This document shows, piece by piece, positions 37,108 to 46,522 of a stretch of DNA of 64,000 nucleotides. The position numbers and the translations under genes were made by a program. This DNA is from Chitinophagales bacterium. GTDB taxonomy: Bacteria; Bacteroidota; Bacteroidia; Chitinophagales; Chitinophagaceae. A model generated the notes under the pieces. That model did no database searches. It was not told where the DNA came from and worked only from the letters and a program-made list of their open reading frames with translations. The stretch covers positions 62,001 through 126,000 of the forward strand of contig JAAFIK010000005.1 in NCBI GenBank assembly GCA_013298665.1, written 5' to 3'. Positions within the stretch are counted from its first letter, which is position 1. Each line of letters opens with the position of its first letter.

Positions 37108-38790
37108 ATGACGAAGTGTTTCCCGCTCCTGTTGCTCTGCATGGGCATGACAACAGGGATAATGGCCCGGCAAAGCACCCCTTCTGCCGAAACCAAAAAA
37201 ATGTGGTACCAGGCAGATAAAAGTGAAAGCGGCCTCTATGGCATCAGCCTTCAGAAAGCATACGGCTTTCTGAAATCCCGCAAACTCAAAAGCAAAACCG
37301 TAGTGGTATCGGTCATCGACAGTGGTATTGATACCCTGCACGAAGACCTGAAACCTGTACTATGGACCAATCCCGGCGAGATACCCGGTAATGGTATTGA
37401 TGACGATAAGAATGGGTTTATTGATGATGTACATGGCTGGAACTTTCTCGGTGGCAAAGACGGGCGTAATGTAAAAAACAACTCCAGTGAAGAGAGCCGG
37501 GTGTACCATAGTTTCAAAAGCAAATACGAAGGCAGGGATGAGAACAAAATTGACGCTATTGACCTGGCGGAATACACCATGTGGAAAAAGGCAAGAAAAC
37601 TCATATTCCAGGATGAAGAAAACAGCATTGATCCCGTAATCCTGCAACGGTTGCTTAAAAGTGCAGTGGATGCAGACTCCACCATTCAGAAAGCCCTGGC
37701 CAAACCTTCTTATACCGGTGAAGTGCTTGAGGTATGGTTTCCGGTAAACCCATCGCAGAAACAGGCCAAAAGCCTGATCTACGGATTGATGAAAGACAAT
37801 AATGCCCTGAAAGCAACCAATCAGGAATTGGTTGAGGGATTGACGGGTTTTGTGAACCGTGAAGTACAAAAGCAGGAGATCAGGAAAAATCCTCCGCGCG
37901 ACTGGCGTGGCGAAATTGTGCAGGATAATGTGGACGACATCAACGACAGGTATTATGGCAACAATAATATCATGGCCGAAACGCCTCATCATGGCACCCA
38001 TTGCTCGGGTATCATTGCTGCGGCAAGGGATAATGGCAAAGGCATCGACGGTATTGCCGATAATGTACGCATCATGATGCTGCGTGCCGTTCCCGATGGC
38101 GATGAGCATGATAAAGATGTAGCCAATGCGATACGCTATGCGGTGGACAATGGTGCACAAATCATCAGTATGAGTTTTGGTAAAGACTTCTCTCCCTATA
38201 AAAAATGGGTGGATGATGCCGTTCGTTATGCCGAAGCCAAAGGTGTACTGCTGATCCATGCATCGGGCAATGATGGGAAGAATGTGGATATGGAAGATAA
38301 TTTCCCCGATCCGCGCTATGCTGATGGCAAGGGTCGTGCGCGCAACTGGATTACGGTGGGTGCCAGCGGCGATCCCACACATGAAGGCATCGCGGGCAAC
38401 TTCAGCAACTATGGTAAAAAAGAAGTGGATGTGTTTGCACCCGGTGTGGACATTTATTCCACCGTTCCCGGCGGCAATACTTATGCGAATGCTTCCGGCA
38501 CCAGTATGGCAGGGCCGGTTGTAGCCGGACTTGCAGCTTTACTGCTTGAGTATTTTCCCAACCTCAGTGCGGGTCAGTTGAAATATGTAATAGAGAAATC
38601 TGTAGTCGTTCCTGCTGCAAAAGTAGGCAAACCGGGTAGCGATGAAAAAGTAAGTATGAAGGAACTTTGTGTTACAGGTGGTGTGGTAAATGCTTTTGAA
38701 GCGGTTAAACTGGCAGCAACATTATCAACGTCGAGGCCGGTAAAAGCCCCACTGCCAAAAGCACGGATCATCAAAACAGGCAGGGGATAG
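37108..38790 (+). CDS. Subtilisin-family (S8) serine peptidase, exported
   Basis: 560 residues with a signal peptide (FPLLLLCMGMTTGIMA). The triad is Asp71 (VVVSVIDSGID), His295 (PHHGTHCSGI) and Ser466 (GTSMAGPVVAGLAAL). The gap between Asp and His is over 220 residues, holding a large, mostly helical insert (residues 110-270), a pattern common in Bacteroidota S8 enzymes. There is no T9SS tail, so it probably stays in the periplasm or is membrane-associated. The substrate is unknown. Confidence 0.92.
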   Translation: MTKCFPLLLLCMGMTTGIMARQSTPSAETKKMWYQADKSESGLYGISLQKAYGFLKSRKLKSKTVVVSVIDSGIDTLHEDLKPVLWTNPGEIPGNGIDDDKNGFIDDVHGWNFLGGKDGRNVKNNSSEESRVYHSFKSKYEGRDENKIDAIDLAEYTMWKKARKLIFQDEENSIDPVILQRLLKSAVDADSTIQKALAKPSYTGEVLEVWFPVNPSQKQAKSLIYGLMKDNNALKATNQELVEGLTGFVNREVQKQEIRKNPPRDWRGEIVQDNVDDINDRYYGNNNIMAETPHHGTHCSGIIAAARDNGKGIDGIADNVRIMMLRAVPDGDEHDKDVANAIRYAVDNGAQIISMSFGKDFSPYKKWVDDAVRYAEAKGVLLIHASGNDGKNVDMEDNFPDPRYADGKGRARNWITVGASGDPTHEGIAGNFSNYGKKEVDVFAPGVDIYSTVPGGNTYANASGTSMAGPVVAGLAALLLEYFPNLSAGQLKYVIEKSVVVPAAKVGKPGSDEKVSMKELCVTGGVVNAFEAVKLAATLSTSRPVKAPLPKARIIKTGRG

Positions 38791-38809
38791 AACGCTGCGG
38801 TTAAGTCAT

Positions 38810-38843
38810 AAAAAAACCTCCCGGATGACGGGAGGTTTTTTAT
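38810..38843. terminator. Terminator shared by the subtilase gene and tRNA-His
   Basis: AAAAAACCTCCCG / CGGGAGGTTTTTT forms a perfect stem with a small loop and T-runs on both strands. It lies between two convergent units, the peptidase gene and the tRNA. Confidence 0.9.
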
Positions 38844-38848
38844 TTCCG

Positions 38849-38923
38849 GGTGGCTAACCGGGTTCGAACCGGCGACCCTTAGAATCACAATCTAATACTC
38901 TAACCAACTGAGCTATAGCCACC
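38849..38923 (-). tRNA. tRNA-His (anticodon GTG)
   Basis: The minus strand folds into a full cloverleaf: acceptor GTGGCTA paired with TAGCCAC, an extra G at position -1 as required for tRNA-His, D arm with AGTTGGTTAGA, anticodon stem TTAGA/TCTAA around TTGTGAT (anticodon GTG at 38886-38888), and T arm with GGTTCGAACC. The CCA end is not encoded. Confidence 0.95.
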
Positions 38924-39003
38924 ATTTTTTACCGGGGATGGCAAAATTAGGTAAAAAGGAGATTCTGCCAAAAATTCATTTTCTTTGCACCCAACATTTT
39001 ACC

Positions 39004-39612
39004 ATGCACTGGATCAATTACGCCATACCTGTTTTACTCTCCACGTTCACCGGATGGGTAACCACCTGGATCGCGATCAAAATGCTTTTTCATCCCCGGC
39101 GCCCGATACGCTTTATGGGTATAACCATACAGGGTATTTTCCCGAAGAACCAGCAACAGATTGCCGAAAAACTCGGGCAGGTTGTGGGAAAAGAACTGCT
39201 TTCCTTCAACGATATTGAGCAGAAGGTAACCAACCCCGATAACCTGCAGAAGTTGCGCCCGGAAATTGAAGCCCATATTGATGGCTTCCTGCGTACACGG
39301 CTCACAGAGCAGTTTCCCATTATGTCGATGTTTGTAGGCGATAAAACGATCAACCAGTTGAAAACAGCCTTTATGGGTGAACTTGAAAGTCTCTTCCCGG
39401 TACTCATGAAAAACTATATGGGTAAACTGCAGGAAGACCTTGACCTCGAAAAAATTGTAAAAGAAAAAGTGGCTGGTTTTTCATCGGAAAAACTCGAAGA
39501 CATCCTGCAGCAGATCACCAGAAAGGAATTTCAATTTCTCGAATTTATAGGCGCATTCTTTGGCTTCCTGATTGGCGTTATCCAATTATTGATAGGCATC
39601 TGGGTAAAATAA
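39004..39612 (+). CDS. DUF445 family membrane protein
   Basis: 202 residues from the ATG at 39004. It begins with a membrane helix (YAIPVLLSTFTGWVTTWIAI) followed directly by KMLFHPRRPIRFMG and QGIFPKNQQQIAEKLGQVVG, the DUF445 signature. A long amphipathic helical part follows, then a second C-terminal helix (GAFFGFLIGVIQLLIGIW). DUF445 proteins (YheB/YjiN-like) sit in the inner membrane, with function unknown. The start is separated from the tRNA by 80 bases. Confidence 0.88.
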   Translation: MHWINYAIPVLLSTFTGWVTTWIAIKMLFHPRRPIRFMGITIQGIFPKNQQQIAEKLGQVVGKELLSFNDIEQKVTNPDNLQKLRPEIEAHIDGFLRTRLTEQFPIMSMFVGDKTINQLKTAFMGELESLFPVLMKNYMGKLQEDLDLEKIVKEKVAGFSSEKLEDILQQITRKEFQFLEFIGAFFGFLIGVIQLLIGIWVK

Positions 39613-39769
39613 TACCTTCCCTCCTGCCAAAGATTTACAACCATTCATACTTTAAAGGGCAATCCGGTCAACATTAGGGCTGATCTTTGGTTATGTAATC
39701 GTATGAAATCCATTTCACCGCACTAACCACTTGTTAAACGACGCCCGATAAAATTATAAATAAACGAAT

Positions 39770-42442
39770 ATGAAGCCGATATTAAGGCCGATACTGCTGT
39801 TGATGATCCTTTTCTTTGCCGGAAATACGCTTTTTGCCCAATTTGGCGGTGGTGGCGGCCAGAATATGAATATGGGACACCTGTATGGTAAAATCATAGA
39901 CGCGGCTACTGGTAAACCCCTGGAAGCAGCTTCCGTACAGCTTATCCAGAATAAGCTGGACAGTGCTACTAAAAAGCGGAAGGAAGTAGTAGTGGCAGGT
40001 ATGCTGACCAGCAAAAAAGGAGAGTTCAGTTTAGAAAACCTCGGTATACTGGCCGCTTACAAATTAAAAGTAACGGCCATTGGTTACAAAACGTATGAGC
40101 AAAAAGCCGTATTCGAAATGAATATGGGCGGAGGGGGTGCGCGCAATGGCGATTTCAGCAGTATGCTCAACGGGGTAGACAAGGACCTGGGCAATATCAA
40201 ATTAGAAACAGACCCACAGCAACTGGCAGGAGTAACCGTTGCTGCCACGCGCGGCCTGCTCACTATGAACATCGATCGTAAAGTATTCAATGTAGAAAAA
40301 AACCTCAATAGTATCGGGGGTACGGCCGTGGATGTGATGAAAAACGTACCTTCTGTGAATGTTGACATCGATGGTAATGTTACCCTGCGCAATGCGGCAC
40401 CACAAATTTTTGTTGACGGCCGTCCGTCAACGCTTTCGCTCGACCAGATCCCTGCAGATGCGATTGCCAGTGTAGAAATCATTACCAATCCTTCCGCCAA
40501 ATACGATGCGAGTGGCGGGGGCTCAGGCATCCTGAATATTGTGCTCAAAAAGAACCGGAAAGCCGGTTATAACGGGAGTATCCGCGCCAGTGTTGACTCC
40601 CGGCTGCGCCCGGGGCTTGGTGGCGACATCAACATCAAACAAGGCAAAATCAATCTTTTTGCCAACACCATGCTGGGGATGCGTAAGTCGATCAGCACGG
40701 TTAATACCACCCGTACGGATTACTTAAATAATGCTATTGCCCACCTTACACAGGAAAATGGCCCGGTAAGCAGGGGATTTTTTGCCTTTGCCCGCCTGGG
40801 TATGGACTATTTTATCGACAACCGCAATACGATTACCATCGGGGGCAATATTGTAAGGGGACGTTTTAAAACCAATGATGATATCAGCATTAACCGTGAT
40901 ACCGTCAATATCCTTTCGCCCATTTATGACTATGGCAAACGCAATAGTGATAACCTCGGCAATTTTCGTAATTATGGTGCATTGTTCAGCATTAAGCACA
41001 ACTTCGCCAAAGCAGGAAAGGAATGGACTGCTGATGCAAATTTCAACTACAGCAAGAATGACAATACCGGTGATTTCCTTACCCGGTATTACAATACAGA
41101 CAACAGTCCTAAAACACCACTATTTGCGGAGCGGACAACTGGCGGTGGCACCACAAAATTCCTGACACTCCAGACAGATTTTACCAACCCCATCAGCAGT
41201 ACCCAAAAAATGGATATGGGGCTGCGGGCAGCTTTCCGTGATTTCAACAGTTTTAATGACAACTATTTTAAAACACCGGCAGGCGTGTATTTTCTGATTC
41301 CCGGCGTCAACAACAGCTACCAGTTCAACGACAGGGTGCTGGCCGGCTACACCACCTGGTCGCAACAGGTTAAAAAATTCAGCTTTCAACTGGGCTTACG
41401 TCTTGAAAGCTCTGAGTACCGCGGTACCCTGAATACCACAGGGGCTAAGTTTAAAAATGAATTTCCGGTAAGCCTGTTTCCCAGTGCCTTTTTTACCTAT
41501 AAACTTACGGATAAGCAGGATTTGCAAATCAATTACAGCCGTAAGATCAACCGGCCGAATTTTTTCCAGTTGATTCCTTTTGTCGACTTTACCGATTCGC
41601 TCAATCTTTCGAAGGGCAATCCTGACCTTGTGCCTGAATTTACCAACCTTGTTGAACTGTCTTATCAAAAACAATATGGCGGCAACAATCATACATTCCT
41701 GGCCTCCGCCTATATGCGCAATACCGACAACCTGATTACACGCAACCAGTACAAGGATAGAAATCCGAATCCTGCCAAGCCCGACAGTGTTATCATCAAC
41801 ACTTTTGCCAATGCCAACCGGAGTTTTACCGTGGGGCTTGAACTTACGGGTAAAAATAAAATCAGTTCCTGGTGGGATCTTACCACCAATATCAATCTCT
41901 TTAATGCGCAACTCAAGGCAGGTAATATTGCTGGCGGGCTCAACAACAGCCAGTTCAGTTGGTTTATCAAAATCAACAACAGTTTTAAGCTCCCCGAAAA
42001 CTATTCGATCCAGTTTTCCGGCGACTACCAGGCCAAGACCCTGCTCCCTCCCAGTTCTTCAGGCGGCGGCGGCGGGGGGGGCGGCGGCCGTGGTGGTGGT
42101 ATGATGTTTGGCGGTGGTGGCGGTTTTGGCCAGCAACCTGCATCTGCACAGGGGTATATCAAACCTATTTATGGGGTGGATTTCTCGATCAAGAAAGACT
42201 TTCTTAAGAACAATATGGCTTCCCTCACTCTCCAGGTGAGCGATATTTTCCGGACCCGGTTGAATGCGACGCATGCCGAATCTGTTTTCTTTGTACAGGA
42301 CAACGAACGCAGACGCGACCCCCAGTTGGTAAGGCTGAACTTCAACTGGCGCTTTGGCAAGATGGATATTTCGCTGTTCAAACGCAAAAACATGAAGGGA
42401 GAAATGGAAGGTATGCAGAGTGGCATGAATGGTATCCAGTAA
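39770..42442 (+). CDS. Outer-membrane beta-barrel protein with carboxypeptidase-like N-domain (TonB-receptor-like)
   Basis: 890 residues with a signal peptide (LLLMILFFAGNTLFAQ). Residues 35-105 are a carboxypeptidase-regulatory-like domain (LYGKIIDAATGKPLEAASVQ). Then come a plug domain (AVDVMKNVPSVNVDIDGNVT, IFVDGRPSTLSLDQIPADAI, NPSAKYDASGGGSGILNIVL) and a long barrel of the 'outer membrane beta-barrel family' (PF14905-like). A glycine tract at about residues 765-790 includes a G8 run in the DNA (42074-42081) and lies in a predicted extracellular loop. The substrate is unknown. It is often found next to LytTR regulators, as here. Confidence 0.9.
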   Translation: MKPILRPILLLMILFFAGNTLFAQFGGGGGQNMNMGHLYGKIIDAATGKPLEAASVQLIQNKLDSATKKRKEVVVAGMLTSKKGEFSLENLGILAAYKLKVTAIGYKTYEQKAVFEMNMGGGGARNGDFSSMLNGVDKDLGNIKLETDPQQLAGVTVAATRGLLTMNIDRKVFNVEKNLNSIGGTAVDVMKNVPSVNVDIDGNVTLRNAAPQIFVDGRPSTLSLDQIPADAIASVEIITNPSAKYDASGGGSGILNIVLKKNRKAGYNGSIRASVDSRLRPGLGGDINIKQGKINLFANTMLGMRKSISTVNTTRTDYLNNAIAHLTQENGPVSRGFFAFARLGMDYFIDNRNTITIGGNIVRGRFKTNDDISINRDTVNILSPIYDYGKRNSDNLGNFRNYGALFSIKHNFAKAGKEWTADANFNYSKNDNTGDFLTRYYNTDNSPKTPLFAERTTGGGTTKFLTLQTDFTNPISSTQKMDMGLRAAFRDFNSFNDNYFKTPAGVYFLIPGVNNSYQFNDRVLAGYTTWSQQVKKFSFQLGLRLESSEYRGTLNTTGAKFKNEFPVSLFPSAFFTYKLTDKQDLQINYSRKINRPNFFQLIPFVDFTDSLNLSKGNPDLVPEFTNLVELSYQKQYGGNNHTFLASAYMRNTDNLITRNQYKDRNPNPAKPDSVIINTFANANRSFTVGLELTGKNKISSWWDLTTNINLFNAQLKAGNIAGGLNNSQFSWFIKINNSFKLPENYSIQFSGDYQAKTLLPPSSSGGGGGGGGGRGGGMMFGGGGGFGQQPASAQGYIKPIYGVDFSIKKDFLKNNMASLTLQVSDIFRTRLNATHAESVFFVQDNERRRDPQLVRLNFNWRFGKMDISLFKRKNMKGEMEGMQSGMNGIQ

Positions 42443-42473
42443 CAGCAGTAGTATAAACGATAATATATATAAG

Positions 42474-42496
42474 AAGGCCGCCAGTGAGGCGGCCTT
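42474..42496. terminator. Hairpin between the convergent barrel and LytTR genes
   Basis: AAGGCCGCC / GGCGGCCTT forms a 9-bp perfect stem with a 5-base loop. The T-run is poor, but the position between convergent genes fits termination. Confidence 0.65.
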
Positions 42497-42691
42497 CATA
42501 AATTATAGCGAACGGATTGATAGTAGTGAAAAGAAACAATGACTTTGGTTTAAGGTTTTATCGTCCCTTGTTTATAAGGTCATCTGCAATACAAAGAAAG
42601 CCATTCTCTTTCTGATAATAACGTCCAACTTCATACTTACCGCGCATTACCCGATAAGCGTGTCTGTTTTCAGAATAAGCGTGTACACGGG

Positions 42692-43441
42692 TTATCCGAA
42701 TTTTGCCAGAAAATCATCCTTACGGCGGCTGGCTACTTCAATACTCGTACCATCATCCATCACTACATACCCTCCCCTGCCCTTGTGGTATTTTTTTATC
42801 CGGTTCAGGTTGATGATGTGTGAGTTATGGATCCGGCAAAAAATACCTGGCGGCAACATATCTTCATATTCTTTAATACTTTTAGACGCCATGGTTTTCA
42901 ACGGGCCGTCTGAATAGATGATGGTATAGCTGCCGCTGGCTTCGCAGCGTATGATCTGGTCTACATTCATAAAAACAATACCATCGGCAGAGGGAACGGC
43001 GATTTTTTGCAACTGCACCTGGTTGCTCTTGAGGTTTTCGAGCAGGTTACCCAGTTGCTGGTTGATGCTGCGGTTGTTGACACGGTCGGCGGCCTTATTC
43101 ACTGCTGTTTTCAGTTCTTCAATATCCACAGGTTTCAACAGGTAATCGATAGCACTGTATTTAAAGGCTTTAAGCGTATAATCGTCAAAGGCTGTAATAA
43201 AAACAATCGCAAAATCTACCGGCATGAGTTTATCCAGCAGGTCGAACGCATTGCCATAAGGCATTTCAATATCCAGGAATACCAGATCAGGTTTTGTTTC
43301 CCTGATCAGGGTATAAGCCGTATTGATATCGGCGGCATCACCGACTACCTGCACTTTCGGACAGAAATCTTCGAGCAACTTTCTGAGTATGCGCGTATTT
43401 TTTGGTTCATCATCAATTAAGAGCGTCCTCATCATAAACAC
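42692..43441 (-). CDS. LytTR response regulator
   Basis: 249 residues. The receiver domain has LLIDDEPKN, the phospho-acceptor Asp57 in LVFLDIEMPYG, and KPVDIEELKTAVNKA. The C-terminal LytTR DNA-binding domain spans about 145-249 (GIVFMNVDQIIRCEASGSYT, RIHNSHIINLNRIKKYHKG). The first Mets (MFMM) leave the exact start open. The gene begins right at the stop codon of the sensor kinase gene, so the two are one operon and a cognate pair. Targets are not visible; the adjacent outer-membrane receptor is a candidate. Confidence 0.93.
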   Translation of the reverse strand: MFMMRTLLIDDEPKNTRILRKLLEDFCPKVQVVGDAADINTAYTLIRETKPDLVFLDIEMPYGNAFDLLDKLMPVDFAIVFITAFDDYTLKAFKYSAIDYLLKPVDIEELKTAVNKAADRVNNRSINQQLGNLLENLKSNQVQLQKIAVPSADGIVFMNVDQIIRCEASGSYTIIYSDGPLKTMASKSIKEYEDMLPPGIFCRIHNSHIINLNRIKKYHKGRGGYVVMDDGTSIEVASRRKDDFLAKFG

Positions 43442-46400
43442 TTATAGTTTTTTCATGCTGTAATTCAATGGCAGCGTAACGGTTACTTTTGTTCCAAGAG
43501 GGCGCCGGTGGTTGTCGTATAAATCTTCAATGGTTACGGTAATGTTTTCCTGGATGGCTCTGTTCATCATGGCGATCCGCTGGCTGGTGAGTGAGCTGCC
43601 TTTTGACTGGTACTCAATGTGCCGTGCACTTTTATAGGCTTCGGCTACTTTGCGACCCACACCATTATCAATAATAGAACAAATTAACTGATTATTCCAT
43701 AATGATATGTTAATCTCGATCAACCCTTTTCCTTCCTGCTTCAGCCTTAACCCGTGACGTATGCTGTTTTCGACATAAGGCTGCAGGAGCATGGGGGGTA
43801 AAAATAACTCATCCGGCTGGATGCGGCCATCTACCCGTATTACATAATCAAACCGGTCTTCAAAGCGGTTTTTTTCCAGTTCGAGATAAGAGCGCAAAAA
43901 ATCCTGTTCCTCCCGGATACTGATGAACTGTCGGCCGGAGTTGTCTAAAGTCTGCCGGATCAGCCTGGCAAATCCGCTGATGAAACGGTTGGCGCCTTCC
44001 ACATCCTTATCGATTACATATTGCTGTATTGAATTCAGGCAATTGAAAATAAAATGAGGATTCATCTGCGCTTTTAATGCCTGTTGTTCAAGTTCAGCAA
44101 TTTTACTGACCGTTGCGGTTTTTTCCCGTTCGCGTTTCCGGATTTGTTTTACCCGGAAATTGGCTATCCACCAGGTTAAACCCAAAATGGCCAGTAACAG
44201 GGTAATCCTGAACCAGGTTTTTTCCATAAGGGTCTGCGCGACTTCAAATTGTATCACGATCAATTCGCTCTTCACCCCAAACTTATTCGTTGCCTGTAAC
44301 TCAAACCGGTATTTACCGGAGGGGAGTGTTGGATATTGCAGGTAATTCTCGGTGGTTATCTTTGGGACATTATCCAGTCCCGACAGCTTATACTGGTAAA
44401 CGATGTCTCCGGCAGACTTATAGGATATGCCCACAAAATCGAAGCGGATATTATTATCCTGGTGCCGGAGCAACAATGCAGAACTGTCGTACTGCAACTC
44501 TTTTCCTGAGACGGTAATACCGAGTATGCGCAGGTCGCAACGGGAGTTGACCGACATCTTTTCTTCATCAAAAAAAGTAAACCCGGCTGGCGTGCCTACA
44601 TAGACCATATTTTTATCTACATAGACGGTATTGATCATGTTGGAGGGTAGCCCATCGGCTGTGGTGTAACGCATTTCTACAGAAAAATCCTTATCGGCAA
44701 TAAATATCTTATTCAATCCACGGTCGGTACCCACCCATAAATGATAGCCGGAAATATACATGGTGCGTATAATGTTCCCGGTAAGTCCGTCGCGGGTAGA
44801 AATATTTTTCACCACCCGTTTACCATCAAAACAAACCACGCCGTTATCGTTTGTACCGATCCACAAATAAGCCCCATCGTAGAGGAGCCGGGTAATACGG
44901 TTGGCCAGCAAACTATCGATACCGGAAAGGTCGGTTTCTTTGCCATCGCGGTCTATCCGTTTCAGGCCATTGAGTGTACCCACATAAAGGTCGTCACCCG
45001 CAAAAGCCAGAGCGGTACTGCGCCCGGTAATCCAGCGGATATTTTTCGGCGGGGCACCGGGTACTGAATCACTGAATAAACTGATACCCGAGCTGCTCCC
45101 GACTGCGACAATGTTCCTGTTGCTGATATCGATATCTTTAAGGGAGGGGGTAATGGATTGATAAGATAAAAAAGTAGGTGAGAGTTTTGCCAGGTCCGTT
45201 CCCTTATACACAAAGGATTCGGTAAGATAATAGACATCTTCCCCTTTGACCAGCCCCTTCAGGTGGCGTCTTGCACCGATGCCGGGGAATACAATCCGTT
45301 TGCTGATGTCAAGCGTTTTGATATTGAGCACTGCAAGGCTATTGTTTTCATTGCCCACCAGTATTTCTCCTTTGTACCGCACAATAGTATTGACGGATTC
45401 CTTTTCACCGGTACCATTGCCTGTCTTTATGTTGCGGATAACGGGGGTATTAAGTCGCCAAACGCCATTGCCGAGCGAACAAAACCACAGGTTTCCTTCA
45501 TTGTCTTTAAGGGTATGACAAATATTTTCTGCAGACAGGAATTTCTCCGGTAAGGGGGTGCCTCTATGATTAAAGCTGTACACGCCACGGTTGGTATTGG
45601 CATAAAAAAGGCTATCATCAATAACGCTGTAACTTTTTACCCCATCGGGCAAGCGGATAAAGGTTGTTGTATTGGTAGCGGGCTCATAAACAGAAAGGGT
45701 TGCATTAACGGCAAGCGAATACCCTATAGAATGTGCCATGAACCGTTTGCCAATAAACGGCCCGGTGGTACTGCCATCTGTAAAAGGTGGTATTACGTGA
45801 TACCGTAAGAACTCAAGGGGCTTGTGTTTATGCAGCTTCAGTTCGTAAAAGGCCGTTGTATTGATGTCTTTGCTTTCGGCTCCCATAGCCACAATGCGTA
45901 GTTTGCCCATCCCATCAACACCAACACCCGCAAATTCGCTGAAAAGATTACTTACCGGTTTCTCGTATAGGACACGTCCATCCGGTTCAAGTATATACAA
46001 TTCACTGACGGAAAGAAAGAGGATATTTCCCCGGGGGTCTTCGCATATGGATACGATATTTCCATGCGGCCGGACTTTTGCCAGCACACTATCGTTGGAA
46101 GGTTTGTGGATGACCCCTTTATAATAGTAACAGATACTATTTGAAAAGGGCAGCATCCAGACACGTCCCCTGCTGTCTACAAAAAGTTTTACGATTTCAT
46201 TATCCGGCAAACCATTGGCGGTTGTGAAGTTTTTAAACCGGGTGCCGTCAAACCTGCTGACACCGGTTTCTGTAGCAAACCACAGGAACCCATCCTTATC
46301 CTGTACGGAATGGTAGACCTGGTTGCCCACCAGTCCGTCCTTGATATCATAATGGCGATAAGAGAAATCCTGGCCAAATCCTTTGAGTATGCAGCACAAA

Positions 46401-46456
46401 GCAAGCAACAGGAAACCCGATATTTTCCTGAACGGTAAGGAGACTGGAGGTTTCAT
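43442..46456 (-). CDS. Propeller-type sensor histidine kinase (LytS-like HisKA)
   Basis: 1004 residues. A signal or anchor at the start (LLLALCCILKGFGQ) precedes two periplasmic beta-propellers (YRHYDIKDGLVGNQVYHSVQ, DKDGFLWFATETGVSRFDG, LYDGAYLWIGTNDNGVVCFD and others), then a Y_Y_Y domain near residue 690-740, one membrane helix (about 745-765) and a LytS-type kinase with His801 in NPHFIFNCLNSIQQY and the ATP lid region LLQPYVENSIRHGL / IDNGVGRK. It senses an extracellular ligand and phosphorylates the LytTR regulator encoded next. Confidence 0.93.
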   Translation of the reverse strand: MKPPVSLPFRKISGFLLLALCCILKGFGQDFSYRHYDIKDGLVGNQVYHSVQDKDGFLWFATETGVSRFDGTRFKNFTTANGLPDNEIVKLFVDSRGRVWMLPFSNSICYYYKGVIHKPSNDSVLAKVRPHGNIVSICEDPRGNILFLSVSELYILEPDGRVLYEKPVSNLFSEFAGVGVDGMGKLRIVAMGAESKDINTTAFYELKLHKHKPLEFLRYHVIPPFTDGSTTGPFIGKRFMAHSIGYSLAVNATLSVYEPATNTTTFIRLPDGVKSYSVIDDSLFYANTNRGVYSFNHRGTPLPEKFLSAENICHTLKDNEGNLWFCSLGNGVWRLNTPVIRNIKTGNGTGEKESVNTIVRYKGEILVGNENNSLAVLNIKTLDISKRIVFPGIGARRHLKGLVKGEDVYYLTESFVYKGTDLAKLSPTFLSYQSITPSLKDIDISNRNIVAVGSSSGISLFSDSVPGAPPKNIRWITGRSTALAFAGDDLYVGTLNGLKRIDRDGKETDLSGIDSLLANRITRLLYDGAYLWIGTNDNGVVCFDGKRVVKNISTRDGLTGNIIRTMYISGYHLWVGTDRGLNKIFIADKDFSVEMRYTTADGLPSNMINTVYVDKNMVYVGTPAGFTFFDEEKMSVNSRCDLRILGITVSGKELQYDSSALLLRHQDNNIRFDFVGISYKSAGDIVYQYKLSGLDNVPKITTENYLQYPTLPSGKYRFELQATNKFGVKSELIVIQFEVAQTLMEKTWFRITLLLAILGLTWWIANFRVKQIRKREREKTATVSKIAELEQQALKAQMNPHFIFNCLNSIQQYVIDKDVEGANRFISGFARLIRQTLDNSGRQFISIREEQDFLRSYLELEKNRFEDRFDYVIRVDGRIQPDELFLPPMLLQPYVENSIRHGLRLKQEGKGLIEINISLWNNQLICSIIDNGVGRKVAEAYKSARHIEYQSKGSSLTSQRIAMMNRAIQENITVTIEDLYDNHRRPLGTKVTVTLPLNYSMKKL

Positions 46457-46522
46457 TTAACCGCTAATATCTGCCATTTTTTGAAATAATTAGCATTATT
46501 TTGCCGGATAAATCACGATTGA

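Noticed and set aside
42074-42081. G8 run in the outer-membrane barrel gene as a phase-variation switch
   Set aside because: It lies within a longer glycine codon tract coding for a loop, so it is more likely a result of composition; no evidence of length variants.
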